Below are positions 33,927-45,667 of a stretch of 64,000 nt of DNA, piece after piece. A program made the translations under genes and the position numbers. The notes below the pieces were generated by a model. The model was not told where the DNA came from. It did not search any database and worked only from the letters and a program-made list of their open reading frames with translations. Numbering within the stretch: position 1 is the stretch's first letter; each line of letters starts with the position of its first letter. Origin of the DNA: Nitrospirota bacterium (lineage in GTDB: Bacteria; Nitrospirota; Thermodesulfovibrionia; Thermodesulfovibrionales; JdFR-85). Location: the NCBI GenBank assembly GCA_035873375.1, contig JAYWMQ010000002.1:1-64000 (forward strand), in the 5' to 3' direction.

Positions 33927-36900
33927 ATGGAAAGGGTTTTAAGAGAAAGACTCAGTTTTGGAAAGGTTCCCCCCTTGTTGGATGTACCATACTTGATTGA
34001 ATTTCAGAAGGTTTCCTACGAAAGATTCCTTCAGAAGGATATCTTGCCGGAGAAGAGGAAGGAGTCGGGACTGCAGGCTGCCTTTAAGAGTGTATTTCCT
34101 ATTTCCGACTACAATGAGACTGCGACCATTGAATTTATAGAGTATGCCATCAGAAAACCCAAGTTTACAATGAGGGAATGCCTTCATAAAGGTGTTACTT
34201 ATGGGGCTCCCCTGAAGATAAAAGTCAGGTTAGACCTCTACGAGATCGATGAATCAAAGAACAAGGTGCTCAAGGAGTCAAGAGAGCAGGAAGTTTATAT
34301 GGGAGAGATCCCGCTGATGACTGATACGGGTACTTTTATTGTAAACGGCACCGAGAGGGTTATTGTGAGTCAATTACACCGTTCTCCCGGTGTCTTTTTC
34401 AGTCCGGACAAGACGAAGACCCATGTGAGCGGCAGGCCGCTCTACACCTCAAGGGTAATTCCCTCGAGGGGGTCCTGGCTGGACTTTGAGTTTGATACAA
34501 AGGATGTTCTTTATGTAAGGATAGACCGTCGGAGGAAGATACCTGCAACGATAGTCCTAAAAGCCCTTGGCTACAGTAACGAGGACCTCCTTAACACCTT
34601 TTATCCCTCGGAAGTTGTCAGAATCCAGGGTAAGGATAAGTTTACAAGGCCTGTTTCCGAGATACTTGCCGGTGTGAAGTCGAGGTTCGAGGTTAAAGCC
34701 CCTGATACCGGTGACGTGATCCTCAAGGAGGGGAGCAAGATAACGAAGGTAGCCCTCAGGAGGCTCGCTAATTCAGGTGTAGAAGAGATTCCCGTTACCC
34801 GCGAAGAGATAATCGGCAGGATTACACTGAAAGATATCATAGACCCTGAAACCGGAGAGATAATCCTGGAGAGCAACGAATCCATAACCGAGGATGTGCT
34901 TGACAGGCTGATCGCCCTGAAACTGGACTCCATAGAGCTTCTCTTTATAGACAATATAAGATATCTCCCGTCCTTGAGGGATACCATAATCACGGACAAG
35001 GTAAGCAGCCGGGACGAGGCACTTATCGAGATATACAAGAAACTTCGTCCGGGGGAGCCGTCAACGGTTGAGGCTGCCGAGGAGCTCTTTAACGGGTTGT
35101 TCTTTGATGAGAAGAGATATGATCTTTCCCCGGTTGGCAGGCTGAAGATAAACAAGAAGTTGGGACTTGATATACCTTTAGAGACAAAAGTGCTTACAGA
35201 CAGGGACATAATAGAGATAGTGAAGTATCTCCTGAAACTCAGAACCGGCCAGGGTGAAGTGGATGATATAGACCACCTCGGAAACAGGAGGGTGAGGGGA
35301 GTTGGTGAGCTGCTGGAGAACCAGTTCCGTATCGGTCTTATCCGGATGGAGAGGGCAATAAAGGAGAAGATGACACTTACTGAACTCGAAGAGGTGATGC
35401 CCCATGATATTATAAATGCCAAGCCTGTAATGGCGGCTGTAAAGGAATTCTTCGGTTCAAGCCAGTTGAGCCAGTTTATGGACCAGACCAATCCCCTCTC
35501 GGAGATAACCCATAAGAGGAGACTGAGTGCCCTTGGTCCCGGAGGACTTACCAGGGAGAGGGCCGGGTTTGAAGTCAGGGATGTACACCCGACACATTAC
35601 GGAAGGATCTGTCCTATCGAGACACCGGAAGGACCGAATATCGGCCTGATAACATCCCTTGCTACCTATGCACGGATAAACGAATACGGTTTTATTGAAG
35701 CGCCGTACAGAAAGATTAAAGCAGGAAGTGTTACAGATGAGGTGGAATATCTTACAGCCATTGATGGTGAGAAGTATGTAATTGCCGAAGCTACAACGCC
35801 TGTGGGTAAAAAGGGGAGGCTTATTGGTGATGCGGTGCCTACCAGGCTTGCAGGTGACTTCAAGATGGTTCCCCCGGAAGAAGTGCAGTTTATGGACGTT
35901 TCACCTAAACAGGTTGTAGGAGTATCGGCAAGCCTGATACCTTTCCTGGAAAACGATGATGCCAACAGGGCGCTTATGGGCTCAAATATGCAGCGTCAGG
36001 CAGTTCCGCTGCTGACCTCGGATGCCCCGCTTGTTGGAACCGGAATGGAAGGGGTTGCGGCAAAGGATTCAGGTGTTGTGGTGATTGCCCAGAGGTCGGG
36101 GATTGTCGAGAGCGTGGACTCTACAAGGATTGTGGTTAGGGTTACTGAAGACAAGGATCAGGAGTCGGAATTCGACCTGCTGGATCCGGAAGCGGGCGGC
36201 AGAGTTGATATATATAACCTTATGAAGTTTGCCCGTTCAAACCAGGGTACATGTTTCAATCAGAAGGCCATAGTAAAGCAGGGTGACAGGGTTGAAAAGG
36301 GTGATGTACTTGCCGATGGTCCATGTACCGACCTTGGTGAGCTTGCACCCGGCAAGAATGTCCTTGTGGCCTTTATGCCGTGGGGTGGATACAACTTTGA
36401 GGATGCAATTCTTATATGTGAAAGGCTTGTGAAGGATGACGTTTACACCTCAATACACATTGAGGAGTTCGAGGTTGAGGCCCGTGAGACAAAGCTTGGG
36501 CCGGAAGAGATTACAAGGGATATCCCCAATGTGGGAGAAGAGGCACTGAAGGACCTTGATGAAAGTGGTATAGTGAGGATTGGTGCGGAGGTTAATCCAG
36601 GTGACATTGTTGTCGGCAAGGTTACACCAAAAGGTGAGTCGCAACTGACATCGGAAGAGAAGCTGCTCAGGGCAATCTTTGGCGAAAAGGCTGAGGATGT
36701 CAAGGACTCCTCTCTCAGGGTACCGCCGGGCATATCAGGTGCTGTGGTGGATGTGAGGATATTCTCGAGAAAAGGTTCCAAGAAGGATTTGAGAACCAAA
36801 AGCATAGAGGAAGATGAAATAAAGGAGCTTCAGAGGGACCTGGAGGAAAGGGTACGTATTGCTACTGAAGAGGGATACCTTAGGATTAGGGAGCTTCTTG

Positions 36901-37904
36901 TGGGACAGAAGGCTGATGAGGATATCAGGATTCCAAAGAGCAGGGATGTAATCTGTGGTAAAGGAAAGAAGATTACCGACAAACACCTTGAAAAGATAAA
37001 GGACCAGTACGTCGGCAAGATTAGGGTGCATAACCCTGAAGTGCAGAAGAAGATCGATCTCTATATAAAGCAGATAAAGGATTATACCAAACAACTTCAG
37101 TCGCTGTATGATGAAAAGGTGGAGCGCCTCAGAAAAGGGGATGACCTGTCGCCGGGTGTGAACAAGCTTGTAAAGGTCTATATAGCCATGAAGAGAAAGG
37201 TTCAGAGTGGTGACAAGATGGCCGGAAGGCATGGCAACAAGGGAGTGATAGCAATGGTCCTCCCTGAAGAGGACATGCCTTATCTCCCTGACGGCACCCC
37301 TGTGGATATAGTGTTAAACCCTTTAGGTGTTCCTTCAAGAATGAATGTGGGACAGATACTGGAGACCCACCTTGGCTGGGCAGCGAGGGCTCTTGGGATA
37401 TATGTTGCTTCACCTGTCTTTGAAGGTGCAAGTGAAGCTGAAGTAAAGGATTTACTGAAGAAGGCAGGGCTGCCTGTAAGTGGTCAGGTCACCCTCTGTG
37501 ACGGCAGAACGGGTGAGCCCTTTGAGAGACCTGTTACAGTGGGAACCATGTATATGATGAAGTTGCACCATCTTGTGGATGACAAGGTACACGCAAGGTC
37601 AATAGGTCCATACTCTCTGGTTACACAGCAGCCTCTTGGCGGAAAGGCCCAGTTTGGTGGTCAGAGACTCGGGGAGATGGAAGTCTGGGCCCTTGAGGCA
37701 TATGGAGCTGCCTATACACTGCAGGAGTTCCTGACCGTCAAGAGTGACGATGTCCAGGGCAGAGGAAAGATGTATGAGGCTATAGTCAAGGGTGAAGCCT
37801 CCCTTGAATCCGGAGTGCCGGAATCCTTTAATGTCCTGATAAAGGAACTGCGGAGTCTCTGTCTGGATGTCGAGATTTTAGAAAAAAGGAAGAAGGGGGA
37901 ATAG
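33927..37904 (+). CDS. rpoB: DNA-directed RNA polymerase beta subunit
   Basis: 1325 residues, full length. Contains the rifampicin-pocket cluster ([31 protein letters not shown], split here as two blocks of under 20: [16 protein letters not shown] and [14 protein letters not shown]), all wild-type at the usual resistance positions. Also the beta-flap and active-site blocks ([23 protein letters not shown]) and the C-terminal [27 protein letters not shown] precedes the ATG. Forms the catalytic cleft with RpoC, 4 bases downstream. Confidence 0.98.
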   Translation: MERVLRERLSFGKVPPLLDVPYLIEFQKVSYERFLQKDILPEKRKESGLQAAFKSVFPISDYNETATIEFIEYAIRKPKFTMRECLHKGVTYGAPLKIKVRLDLYEIDESKNKVLKESREQEVYMGEIPLMTDTGTFIVNGTERVIVSQLHRSPGVFFSPDKTKTHVSGRPLYTSRVIPSRGSWLDFEFDTKDVLYVRIDRRRKIPATIVLKALGYSNEDLLNTFYPSEVVRIQGKDKFTRPVSEILAGVKSRFEVKAPDTGDVILKEGSKITKVALRRLANSGVEEIPVTREEIIGRITLKDIIDPETGEIILESNESITEDVLDRLIALKLDSIELLFIDNIRYLPSLRDTIITDKVSSRDEALIEIYKKLRPGEPSTVEAAEELFNGLFFDEKRYDLSPVGRLKINKKLGLDIPLETKVLTDRDIIEIVKYLLKLRTGQGEVDDIDHLGNRRVRGVGELLENQFRIGLIRMERAIKEKMTLTELEEVMPHDIINAKPVMAAVKEFFGSSQLSQFMDQTNPLSEITHKRRLSALGPGGLTRERAGFEVRDVHPTHYGRICPIETPEGPNIGLITSLATYARINEYGFIEAPYRKIKAGSVTDEVEYLTAIDGEKYVIAEATTPVGKKGRLIGDAVPTRLAGDFKMVPPEEVQFMDVSPKQVVGVSASLIPFLENDDANRALMGSNMQRQAVPLLTSDAPLVGTGMEGVAAKDSGVVVIAQRSGIVESVDSTRIVVRVTEDKDQESEFDLLDPEAGGRVDIYNLMKFARSNQGTCFNQKAIVKQGDRVEKGDVLADGPCTDLGELAPGKNVLVAFMPWGGYNFEDAILICERLVKDDVYTSIHIEEFEVEARETKLGPEEITRDIPNVGEEALKDLDESGIVRIGAEVNPGDIVVGKVTPKGESQLTSEEKLLRAIFGEKAEDVKDSSLRVPPGISGAVVDVRIFSRKGSKKDLRTKSIEEDEIKELQRDLEERVRIATEEGYLRIRELLVGQKADEDIRIPKSRDVICGKGKKITDKHLEKIKDQYVGKIRVHNPEVQKKIDLYIKQIKDYTKQLQSLYDEKVERLRKGDDLSPGVNKLVKVYIAMKRKVQSGDKMAGRHGNKGVIAMVLPEEDMPYLPDGTPVDIVLNPLGVPSRMNVGQILETHLGWAARALGIYVASPVFEGASEAEVKDLLKKAGLPVSGQVTLCDGRTGEPFERPVTVGTMYMMKLHHLVDDKVHARSIGPYSLVTQQPLGGKAQFGGQRLGEMEVWALEAYGAAYTLQEFLTVKSDDVQGRGKMYEAIVKGEASLESGVPESFNVLIKELRSLCLDVEILEKRKKGE

Positions 37905-37908
37905 ATAT

Positions 37909-40900
37909 ATGAATGCCTTGCAGAGTGAAGCAAAATTGGTTAATAAAAAAAGTCCTTACATTGAGATGAAGTCTCCTATGGAAGAGATTTACTCCCTTTA
38001 TCAGAAACCAAGGAATCCGAGGGATTTTGATGCAATCAGGATAAAAGTGGCCTCTCCGGAGAGGATACGTGAGTGGTCTTTTGGTGAAGTCAAAAAACCT
38101 GAAACCATTAATTACAGGACATTTAAGCCGGAAAGGGATGGCCTCTTCTGTGCAAAAATATTTGGTCCGGTAAAAGACTGGGAATGCCTCTGCGGAAAGT
38201 ACAAGAGGATGAAGCACAGGGGAGTGGTCTGTGACAAGTGTGGAGTTGAGGTGATTCAGGCAAGGGTCCGAAGGGAGAGGCTCGGACATATTGAGCTGGC
38301 AACCCCGGTGGCCCATATATGGTTCTTAAAAGGTGTTCCCAGCAGGATAGGAACGCTCCTTGACATGACCATGCGTTATCTTGAGAAGGTGCTCTACTTT
38401 GAGAGTTACATTGTGATAGATGCCGGGGATACTCCCCTTAAGGAAAAACAGCTTCTCTCCGAAGAAGAGTATAAGAAGATGACCGCCGAGCATGGAAGTG
38501 CGTTCAAGGCGGGAATGGGGGCCGAGGCCGTACGGGAGCTGCTCAGAAAGGTCGATCTTGACATTCTCAGTGTTGAGCTCAAGACAAGGATACAGGAATC
38601 CTCTTCAGTTGGACAGAAGAGGAAGCTTACGAAGCGTCTGAAGGTTATAGAGGCATTCAGAAAATCAGGGAACAAGCCGGAGTGGATGATACTGGATGTA
38701 GTTCCGGTGCTTCCTCCGGATCTCAGACCACTCGTTCACCTCGATGGCGGAAGGTTTGCCACCTCCGACCTCAACGACCTGTACCGGAGGGTGATAAACA
38801 GGAATAACAGGCTGAAGAGGCTGATGGAACTCAAGGCCCCGAGCGTGATAATCAAGAATGAAAAGAGGATGCTCCAGGAGGCGGTGGATGCCCTTTTTGA
38901 TAATACAAAACGTACGCGTGCCATGAAGACCTCATCCAAGAGGCCCCTGAAGTCACTAAGCGATATGATAAAGGGCAAACAGGGACGTTTTCGTCAGAAC
39001 CTTTTGGGTAAGAGGGTTGATTATTCGGGCCGTTCCGTTATAGTGGTCGGCCCTGATCTGAAACTCCATCAGTGTGGTCTGCCCAAAGTCATGGCGCTGG
39101 AGCTTTTCAAGCCGTTCGTCTTCAACAAACTTGAAGAGAAAGGCTATGCAACGACCATTAAACAGGCCAAGAGGCTGGTAGAGGTTGAGACGCCCGAGGT
39201 ATGGGATGCCCTTGAAGATGTTATCAGGGAACATCCTGTCCTGTTGAACAGGGCCCCGACTCTTCACAGGCTTGGCATTCAGGCCTTTGACCCCGTGCTT
39301 GTTGAGGGAAAGGCGATAAAGCTCCATCCCCTCGTATGTACGGCCTACAATGCGGACTTTGACGGTGACCAGATGGCAGTGCATGTCCCGCTGTCCATAG
39401 AGGCCCAGATCGAGGCAAGGGTGCTGATGATGTCTGTAAACAATCTCCTTTCACCTGCCAACGGGAAGCCCATTGTTTTCCCCACACAGGACATGGTCCT
39501 CGGTCTCTATTACCTTACAAAAGAGAGGAGGGGTGTTCAGGGAGAGGATATGGTCTTTGCAGATCCTGAAGATGTAAGAGATGCCTATAATGCCGGGGTT
39601 GTTACAGAACATGCAAGGATCAAGGTGCGGATCGACGGTGAATTGACGGAGACTACAGTCGGCAGGGTCATTTTTGGTGAGATACTTCCAAAAGAAATCC
39701 CCTTTTCCTCTATCAATAAAGAGCTGAGCAAGAAAGAGATACAGAATCTTGTTGATCATTGCTATAAGAATATCGGCAGGAGGACGGCCGTTGTATTTCT
39801 TGACAACCTTGAGAGGCTCGGCTTTGAATATGCCACGAGATCAGGCATATCCATCTGCATAGAGGATATGCATATCCCATCGAAGAAGACTGAACTTATC
39901 AAGCAGGCTGAACAACAGGTCCTGGAGGTTTATAAGCAGTACTCGGACGGTCTTATAACTCACGGGGAGCGGTACAACAAGGTTATTGATATCTGGGCCA
40001 ATGTTACCGAGAGGATTGCTGAGGAGATGATGAAGGAGCTGGGTGCAGAGGATGGCAGGGAATTCAGTGAAGAGGAGCTGATGGAACGGAGGTCTTTTAA
40101 CAGTATCTTTATGATGGCGGATTCAGGGGCGAGGGGATCGGCTGCCCAGATAAGGCAGCTTGCCGGTATGAGGGGACTGATGGCCAAGCCTTCCGGAGAG
40201 ATTATAGAGACGCCGATTACGGCTAACTTCCGTGAAGGGGTGAGTCCGCTGCAGTACTTTATCTCTACGCATGGAGCAAGAAAAGGCCTTGCCGACACAG
40301 CCCTCAAGACAGCTAATGCCGGATATCTTACCAGAAGACTTGTGGATGTGGCACAGGATGTTATTATCACAGAGCATGATTGCGGAACCCGGGAGGGCAT
40401 AGTGGTGACGGCCCTGATCGAGGGTGGTGAGATTATACAGTCTCTTGAAGACAGGATTCTCGGCAGGACTACAGCGGAAGACGTAAAGGATCCCTTAACA
40501 TCTGATGTGATTCTCAAGAGGAACGGAGCGATAGACGAGGTAGCCGTCAAGAATATAGCCGATGCAGGTGTCGGCAGCATAAAGATAAGGTCTGTGCTGA
40601 CATGTCAGACAAAGTTCGGTGTATGTGCCACCTGCTACGGCAGGGACCTCAGCAGGGGTGTGTTTGTTGAGAATGGAGAGACAGTGGGTATTATGGCAGC
40701 ACAGTCCATTGGTGAGCCGGGTACCCAGCTTACGATGAGGACGTTTCATATAGGTGGAACTGCAACAAAGGTTATTGAACAGGCCGTGCTTGAGGCCAGA
40801 AACTCCGGCAAGATAAAGTTTATAGATATCAATGTCGTTCGCAACAGGGAGGGTGTTCTTGTTGTACTGAACAGAAATGCAACATTTGCTGTTGTGGATA

Positions 40901-42087
40901 ACCAGGGAAGGGAAAAGGAGAAGTATAATCTTGTCTATGGCGCAAGGTTGCTGGTGGATGACGGACAGACGGTCAAGATAGGTCAGAAGCTTGTTGAGTG
41001 GGATCCGTATTCAGTGCCTATCCTGACAGAGCTGGGAGGCCGTATCGCCCTGGGCGATATAATTGAGGGCGTTACCGTGAAAGAAGAAGTTGATGAGGTA
41101 ACCGGTCTCAGCCAGAAGGTGATTATTGACTATCCCCTGAATATGAGGCCCCGTATCTCTATAAAAGACGAGCATGGAAAGGCCACATTAAAGATACCGG
41201 GAACCACCCACCTTGCAAGATACCTCCTGCCTGCCGGAGCACACGTTCTTGTGGATAAGGGGGATATCGTAAGGCCGGGCGACATACTGGCCAAGATACC
41301 CAGAGAGACGACAAAGACCAAGGACATTACAGGGGGTCTTCCGAGGGTTGCCGAACTCTTTGAAGCGAGAAAACCAAAGGAGCACGCGATTGTTTCAGAG
41401 ATAGACGGTATAGTCGAGTTCAAGAATGCCCCCAAGGGACAGAGGATTGTTGTGGTCAAGGCCGGAGATACCGCTAAGGAATATGTGATTCCAAAAGGAA
41501 AGCATGTGACCGTGCATGAGGGAGACTGGGTGAGGGCTGGAGAGCCCCTGATGGATGGGGCTGTTAATCCCCACAGTATACTTGATATCCTTGGACCAAG
41601 GGAGCTCCAGGCGTATCTGGTGGATGAAGTGCAGAAGGTCTACAGGTTGCAGGGTGTTACCATTAATGACAAGCATATCGAGATTATAGTAAGGCAGATG
41701 ATGAGAAAGATAAAGATTGAGGACCCCGGAGACACGGTGTTTCTGATAGGCGACCAGGTGGACAGGCTGGAGTTCATGGAAGAGAACGACCGTGTCAGGG
41801 CAGAGGGCGGAAAGCCTGCAACCGGCAAGCCGATGCTGCTCGGAATAACCAAGGCATCCCTGTCAACATACAGCTGGGTGGCGGCAGCCTCGTTCCAGGA
41901 AACCACCCGTGTCCTTACAGAGGCAGCGCTGGAAGGCAAGGTTGACGAGTTGAGGGGTCTGAAGGAAAATGTGATTATGGGAAGAATCATTCCTGCTGGA
42001 ACCGGGATGTCGAGATACAGAAACACATTTGTGAAAAGGGACACTCCAGAGATGGAGATTCAGGAGACGGAAGAGCAGGAGGCATAA
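37909..42087 (+). CDS. rpoC: DNA-directed RNA polymerase beta' subunit
   Basis: 1392 residues. Zinc site 1 ([20 protein letters not shown]) is complete, as is the catalytic metal loop [12 protein letters not shown] (three Asp). The bridge and trigger regions follow ([31 protein letters not shown]) with zinc site 2 ([13 protein letters not shown]). The C-terminal end MSRYRNTF precedes an acidic tail. Starts right after rpoB, so they are co-translated. Confidence 0.98.
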   Translation: MNALQSEAKLVNKKSPYIEMKSPMEEIYSLYQKPRNPRDFDAIRIKVASPERIREWSFGEVKKPETINYRTFKPERDGLFCAKIFGPVKDWECLCGKYKRMKHRGVVCDKCGVEVIQARVRRERLGHIELATPVAHIWFLKGVPSRIGTLLDMTMRYLEKVLYFESYIVIDAGDTPLKEKQLLSEEEYKKMTAEHGSAFKAGMGAEAVRELLRKVDLDILSVELKTRIQESSSVGQKRKLTKRLKVIEAFRKSGNKPEWMILDVVPVLPPDLRPLVHLDGGRFATSDLNDLYRRVINRNNRLKRLMELKAPSVIIKNEKRMLQEAVDALFDNTKRTRAMKTSSKRPLKSLSDMIKGKQGRFRQNLLGKRVDYSGRSVIVVGPDLKLHQCGLPKVMALELFKPFVFNKLEEKGYATTIKQAKRLVEVETPEVWDALEDVIREHPVLLNRAPTLHRLGIQAFDPVLVEGKAIKLHPLVCTAYNADFDGDQMAVHVPLSIEAQIEARVLMMSVNNLLSPANGKPIVFPTQDMVLGLYYLTKERRGVQGEDMVFADPEDVRDAYNAGVVTEHARIKVRIDGELTETTVGRVIFGEILPKEIPFSSINKELSKKEIQNLVDHCYKNIGRRTAVVFLDNLERLGFEYATRSGISICIEDMHIPSKKTELIKQAEQQVLEVYKQYSDGLITHGERYNKVIDIWANVTERIAEEMMKELGAEDGREFSEEELMERRSFNSIFMMADSGARGSAAQIRQLAGMRGLMAKPSGEIIETPITANFREGVSPLQYFISTHGARKGLADTALKTANAGYLTRRLVDVAQDVIITEHDCGTREGIVVTALIEGGEIIQSLEDRILGRTTAEDVKDPLTSDVILKRNGAIDEVAVKNIADAGVGSIKIRSVLTCQTKFGVCATCYGRDLSRGVFVENGETVGIMAAQSIGEPGTQLTMRTFHIGGTATKVIEQAVLEARNSGKIKFIDINVVRNREGVLVVLNRNATFAVVDNQGREKEKYNLVYGARLLVDDGQTVKIGQKLVEWDPYSVPILTELGGRIALGDIIEGVTVKEEVDEVTGLSQKVIIDYPLNMRPRISIKDEHGKATLKIPGTTHLARYLLPAGAHVLVDKGDIVRPGDILAKIPRETTKTKDITGGLPRVAELFEARKPKEHAIVSEIDGIVEFKNAPKGQRIVVVKAGDTAKEYVIPKGKHVTVHEGDWVRAGEPLMDGAVNPHSILDILGPRELQAYLVDEVQKVYRLQGVTINDKHIEIIVRQMMRKIKIEDPGDTVFLIGDQVDRLEFMEENDRVRAEGGKPATGKPMLLGITKASLSTYSWVAAASFQETTRVLTEAALEGKVDELRGLKENVIMGRIIPAGTGMSRYRNTFVKRDTPEMEIQETEEQEA

Positions 42088-42121
42088 AGGTCCTGTTTAG
42101 CATAGTTTATCAGTGACAAAA

Positions 42122-42165
42122 CCAGATGGGGGACAGAGACTGTCCCCCATCTGGTTTTTTTGTTT
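42122..42165 (+). terminator. Intrinsic terminator after rpoC
   Basis: A stem CCAGATGGGGGACAG / CTGTCCCCCATCTGG, perfect over 15 bp with a 3-base loop, followed directly by TTTTTTTGTTTT. The strongest terminator in the window; it ends the ribosomal protein-RNA polymerase block. Confidence 0.95.
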
Positions 42166-42231
42166 TGGATGATTGCCGGTACAGTCAGGGCCGGGTTTAT
42201 TGTAAAATAAAGGAAGGGGACGGACGGTATT

Positions 42232-43230
42232 TTGAGGAAGAGGGCATTTCTTTCACTGGGACTCGTATTTCTGGTTATTTTGTCAGGTACTGTTGGCTAT
42301 TCCATCATTGAAGGGTGGACTCTCTTTGATTCTCTTTATATGACGGTCATCACCCTCTCCACCATCGGCTATCAGGAGGTAAGGCCTCTCTCGTATACAG
42401 GCAGGGCATTTACCATCATCCTTGTCTTTGTCGGTGTGGGAGCTGTGGCCTATGGAATCAATAACGGGATAAGGATAGTTTTTGAGGGTGAAATCCAGAA
42501 GGCCTTTGGGAGGAGAAAATTGGAAAAAAGGCTTAAGTCGATTAAGGATCACTTCATTGTCTGCGGTTACGGACGCATGGGCAGGATAATCTGCAGTGAA
42601 TTGAAGGCTAAAGGTGTTCCATTTGTCGTTGTGGAGAAAGAACCTCCGGAGCTTGATGCGGATGAAGAGACCGTCTTTGTTTACGGCGATGCAACAAAGG
42701 ACGAGATTCTCAGACATTCAGGTATAGAGAAGGCGAGGGGATTGATCTCGGTGCTTTCCACAGATGCCCAGAATCTTTACGTGGTTCTGAGTGCAAGGGA
42801 GCTGAATCCGTCCCTCTTTATAGTTGCAAGGGCAGGTGAGGAGGGTTCAGGGCAAAAGCTCCTGAGGGCAGGTGCCGACAGGGTGGTTTCCCCTTATCAT
42901 ATTGGTGGGCTCAGAATAGCCCAGACAGTATTAAAGCCTGCGGTTGTTGATTTCCTGGAGTTTGCAACCAAAAGCGGGAACCTGGAGCTGCAGATGGAGG
43001 AGGTTCAGGTTGAAGAGGGGTCGGACATTGCAGGGAAGACCATCCATGAGGCCGGGGTCGGCAGAGAGCTTGGTGTTATTGTTGTTGCCATCAAGAGAAA
43101 GGATGGTGACATGAAATTTAATCCTGTGCACAATACTCTTATCAACGCAGGGGATACGTTAATTGCAATAGGGGAGACGGAGAAGCTCAAGGCCCTGGAA
43201 AAGCTGGCGAAGGGCCGGGGAAAATCATAA
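42232..43230 (+). CDS. Potassium channel with RCK (TrkA-N/TrkA-C) domains
   Basis: 332 residues from a TTG start. Two N-terminal helices (FLSLGLVFLVILSGTVGYSII; AFTIILVFVGVGAVAYGI) flank a pore loop with the filter TLSTIGYQE. Usual filters read TVGYGD or TIGYGD, so QE replaces GD. The cytoplasmic part is an RCK domain (FIVCGYGRMGRIICSELKAKG, NAD-type Rossmann) and a TrkA-C domain (SDIAGKTIHEAGV). A tetrameric ligand-gated K+ (or other cation) channel. Convergent with the metal-import operon, overlapping its last gene by 6 bases. Confidence 0.9.
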   Translation: MRKRAFLSLGLVFLVILSGTVGYSIIEGWTLFDSLYMTVITLSTIGYQEVRPLSYTGRAFTIILVFVGVGAVAYGINNGIRIVFEGEIQKAFGRRKLEKRLKSIKDHFIVCGYGRMGRIICSELKAKGVPFVVVEKEPPELDADEETVFVYGDATKDEILRHSGIEKARGLISVLSTDAQNLYVVLSARELNPSLFIVARAGEEGSGQKLLRAGADRVVSPYHIGGLRIAQTVLKPAVVDFLEFATKSGNLELQMEEVQVEEGSDIAGKTIHEAGVGRELGVIVVAIKRKDGDMKFNPVHNTLINAGDTLIAIGETEKLKALEKLAKGRGKS

Positions 43231-43422
43231 CTTTTTTAGGGCTTCTTCAAATAGCCCGTTCAGTTTTTTTGTTTCAAGGTACAGCCTGTCAAGTATCCCG
43301 GACACTTCCTCTTTGTCGAGCGCGGATGTCTTCTCCGCCCACTCCCTGTAAACCCTTGCATGTTCATCATTATGCTCCATCCAGTGGTGAAGCAGTTTCT
43401 TCAGCTTTTCAAGGTTGTCCAT
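43225..43422 (-). CDS. Small helical protein at the end of the metal-import operon
   Basis: 65 residues, all-helical, histidine/glutamate-rich near the N terminus (LKKLLHHWMEHNDEHARVYREWAEK). I have no firm family name. Small proteins like this accompany CbiMQO operons in several anaerobes, so a metal-handling or accessory role is plausible. It is the last gene of the operon, 41 bases after cbiO. Confidence 0.65.
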   Translation of the reverse strand: MDNLEKLKKLLHHWMEHNDEHARVYREWAEKTSALDKEEVSGILDRLYLETKKLNGLFEEALKKL

Positions 43423-43463
43423 CTCTTCTCCGTTGTAATAGTTTATTTGCTCTGCTTCTCTGT

Positions 43464-44120
43464 TTAAACAAGCGTGATTCTGCCCTCATTCAACCTGTAA
43501 ACCCTGTCTGTTGCTCCCCTTAAAAACTCATGGGAATGGCTGATAATTATATAGGTATCTACGTGTTCCTTCAGGTAGCTCAAGAATCTCTCTCTCGTTG
43601 TCTCATCAAGTCCGGCAGTTGGCTCGTCAAACAGAAAACACTCGGGATTCATAGCCACAACCGTGGCAAGGGCAACAAGCCTTTTTTCGCCGCCAGAGAG
43701 GCGGTAGGTTATCTTTTTTTCAAAACCTTCAAGCCCGAGGGCCTTACAGGTCTCTCTTACAATAACCCGTGCTTCCTTGTGGGATTTACCGAGGTTCAAT
43801 GGGCCAAAAGCAATATCCTCTTCAACCGTGGGGCTGAAGAGCTGGTCATCAGAGTCCTGAAACAGCAGTCCGATCCTCTGTCTCACCTCGCTGAAATCCT
43901 CTTCTGTTTTCCTTACCTTTTCAAATATGCTTATTTCTCCGGAGCCGGGTCTTAACAACCCCATTATAATATGAAACAAAGTGGTTTTTCCGGCGCCATT
44001 GGGCCCGATCAGGCCGACCCTGTCACCCTTTTTCAATGAGAAATTCAGGTCATTAAAGACCTGTTTTCCATAGGGGTAAGTGAAACTCAGATTCCGCAGT
44101 TCTATCAAGTTCTCCTCCAT
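43464..44120 (-). CDS. cbiO: Cobalt/nickel ECF transporter ATPase
   Basis: 218 residues from ATG 44120; upstream in-frame codons overlap cbiQ and are not family-like. Walker A GPNGAGKTTL, Q-loop LFQDSDDQLF (with the DDQ typical of ECF ATPases), signature LSGGEKRLVALA, Walker B CFLFDEPTAGLD, switch His in IISHSHEF. Drives uptake through CbiM/CbiQ. A TTG at 44108 preceded by GGAGGAGAAC could be the true start, because no ribosome site is seen before the ATG. Confidence 0.94.
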   Translation of the reverse strand: MEENLIELRNLSFTYPYGKQVFNDLNFSLKKGDRVGLIGPNGAGKTTLFHIIMGLLRPGSGEISIFEKVRKTEEDFSEVRQRIGLLFQDSDDQLFSPTVEEDIAFGPLNLGKSHKEARVIVRETCKALGLEGFEKKITYRLSGGEKRLVALATVVAMNPECFLFDEPTAGLDETTRERFLSYLKEHVDTYIIISHSHEFLRGATDRVYRLNEGRITLV

Positions 44121-44173
44121 CTGCCAAGTGGAAATCGCTTCCAACAACCTTTTATTTCTGGATTCGGGGGTTT

Positions 44174-44914
44174 TTAAATAATCGCCAGCATGACCGTTAC
44201 CACAGCCATCGACAGACCGAATACCACATCTCCTTTCCCAAGTCTGAAATGGCTTGATACAGGGAATCTGCCACTGAAACCCCTGCACAGCATAGCCTGG
44301 TAAATCCTCTGGGACCGTTCATAACTCCTGACAATCAGCATTCCCACGAGGTATGCGTATGTCCTGTATGTATGCATGTTTGTGCCTGCCTTAAAACACC
44401 GTATCAGCATGGCATTCTTTAACCTGCTGTATTCCTCGTGTAAGACAGTTATGTATCTGTAGAAGAAAAAGAATAAGTGAACAAGCTTGTCAGGTACCTT
44501 CAGGTGAATGAGTGCATGGGCAAGTGAGAAGATTTCAGAGGTGCCGAGGATTGCTATGGTTGCAAGCACAATGGCGTTTGTCTTTAATGTAATGGAGAGG
44601 GCATAGAGGATACCTTCCCTGGTGGCTGTCAGCGGGCCGATTTGAAAGACCGTTACCCCGGGATAACTGAAAGGAATAAATATCCATAACAGAAATATAA
44701 ACACATTTACGGCAACGAGCCTGCTGAGGAGTTTTTTCGTGTCGAGCCTTGCGAGGATTGTCAGCAGGGTTGAGACGAGCAGGGCCGCAAGCGGGTTCTT
44801 TTGTCCTGGCATGATGGCAATAACCAGGACGTACGGGACTATGGCCAGAAACTTTACCCTCGGGTCAAGCCTGTGCAAAAATGAGCTGCCTTCTGCGAAT
44901 TCTTCAAGATGCAT
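44174..44914 (-). CDS. cbiQ: Cobalt/nickel ECF transporter transmembrane (T) subunit
   Basis: 246 residues with about six helices (VKFLAIVPYVLVIAIM; AVNVFIFLLWIFIP; DVVFGLSMAVVTVMLAII). Cytoplasmic coupling motifs are visible as RSYERSQRIYQAMLCRGFSG (the A-R-G box). The N-terminal FLHRLDPRVK is typical. Couples CbiO to the substrate-binding CbiM. Spaced from cbiL by 132 bases of repeats. Confidence 0.93.
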   Translation of the reverse strand: MHLEEFAEGSSFLHRLDPRVKFLAIVPYVLVIAIMPGQKNPLAALLVSTLLTILARLDTKKLLSRLVAVNVFIFLLWIFIPFSYPGVTVFQIGPLTATREGILYALSITLKTNAIVLATIAILGTSEIFSLAHALIHLKVPDKLVHLFFFFYRYITVLHEEYSRLKNAMLIRCFKAGTNMHTYRTYAYLVGMLIVRSYERSQRIYQAMLCRGFSGRFPVSSHFRLGKGDVVFGLSMAVVTVMLAII

Positions 44915-44935
44915 TTTTTAAGTAAGTTAAGAAAG

Positions 44936-45000
44936 AAGAACTGTTGCGAGTTGCGAGTTAAGGAAGAAGAACTGTTGCGAGTTGCGGGTTGCGGGTTGAA
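44936..45000. repeat. 7-bp word repeats (GTTGCGA/GTTGCGG)
   Basis: GTTGCGA-GTTGCGA-GTTAAGG, then GTTGCGA-GTTGCGG-GTTGCGG-GTTG, in the cbiL-cbiQ spacer. GAAGAACT occurs twice within the tract as well. Confidence 0.65.
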
Positions 45001-45046
45001 AGACAATCCACCACCACTCCCTAACAATCCTCCATCACTCCAATCC

Positions 45047-45667
45047 CTACCCCCTTCTTCTGCTCTTAAAATACATTACTGCTCCCATAAGCCCTATAAT
45101 ATAACCTATCCCACCTAATATTTCGGTAAGTCCCGGTTTTTCACTCTTCTCCTGAAGTTTGAGGAGCATTGTTATTACCGGCTGGAGTTTTCTATCCATG
45201 GCCTTGTTCACTACTGCCTCTATTTCAGCAGAGGATACCCCTGAAGCAACAGTCAGCGGTACGGTGGATTGCGGTTTGCTTTCCGTCTTCTGCTCTTTAA
45301 CCCCTGACTCCTGGTTCCTGACTCCTGTATCCTGTATCCCCATTGCCTCCTTCACCTCTTTTGCACCGAGAGTATAATCGTTCCGGTGGCCCATGCTTGC
45401 GTGGAGTACGAGCCTGATGGATGTTGCCTTTGGGATCCTGAAGGAGAATTTCCCCTCACTGTCGGTTTTACCTTCAAGGAGCTTCTCTCCGGTATTTGCA
45501 TCAAAGACCTCAATCCGTGAGTTCCTGCTCCTTGTACCGTCAGCAAAATAACCTTCTGCAAAGACCATGTTATCCTCTGCATAAGCATAGATACTTACTT
45601 TATGGGCAAGAACAGTTGAAGAAGTAATATGCAGGATGCAGAATATTAAGATAAAGACAGAGATCAT
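45047..45667 (-). CDS. cbiL: CbiL-like accessory protein of the Ni/Co importer
   Basis: 206 residues from ATG 45667. Signal-like helix (MISVFILIFCILHITSSTVLAHKV), then an Ig/carboxypeptidase-regulatory-like domain (VFAEGYFADGTRSRNSRIEVFD, GKFSFRIPKATSIRLVLHASMGH), a linker and a C-terminal helix (GGIGYIIGLMGAVMYF): a periplasmic domain tethered at its C terminus. The His after signal cleavage (AHKV) and the position between cbiM and cbiQ match CbiL of nickel/cobalt systems. The linker GIQDTGVRNQESGVKEQ is encoded by 7-bp repeats of the type seen in spacers. In-frame codons upstream to 45763 also read through repeats and are unlikely to be used. Confidence 0.75.
   Translation of the reverse strand: MISVFILIFCILHITSSTVLAHKVSIYAYAEDNMVFAEGYFADGTRSRNSRIEVFDANTGEKLLEGKTDSEGKFSFRIPKATSIRLVLHASMGHRNDYTLGAKEVKEAMGIQDTGVRNQESGVKEQKTESKPQSTVPLTVASGVSSAEIEAVVNKAMDRKLQPVITMLLKLQEKSEKPGLTEILGGIGYIIGLMGAVMYFKSRRRG

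Noticed and set aside
34601-35491. 296-codon minus-strand frame inside rpoB, and similar frames inside rpoC (39960-40580) and cysS
   Set aside because: Serine/leucine/isoleucine-rich shadow translations of conserved genes with no ribosome site or motifs.
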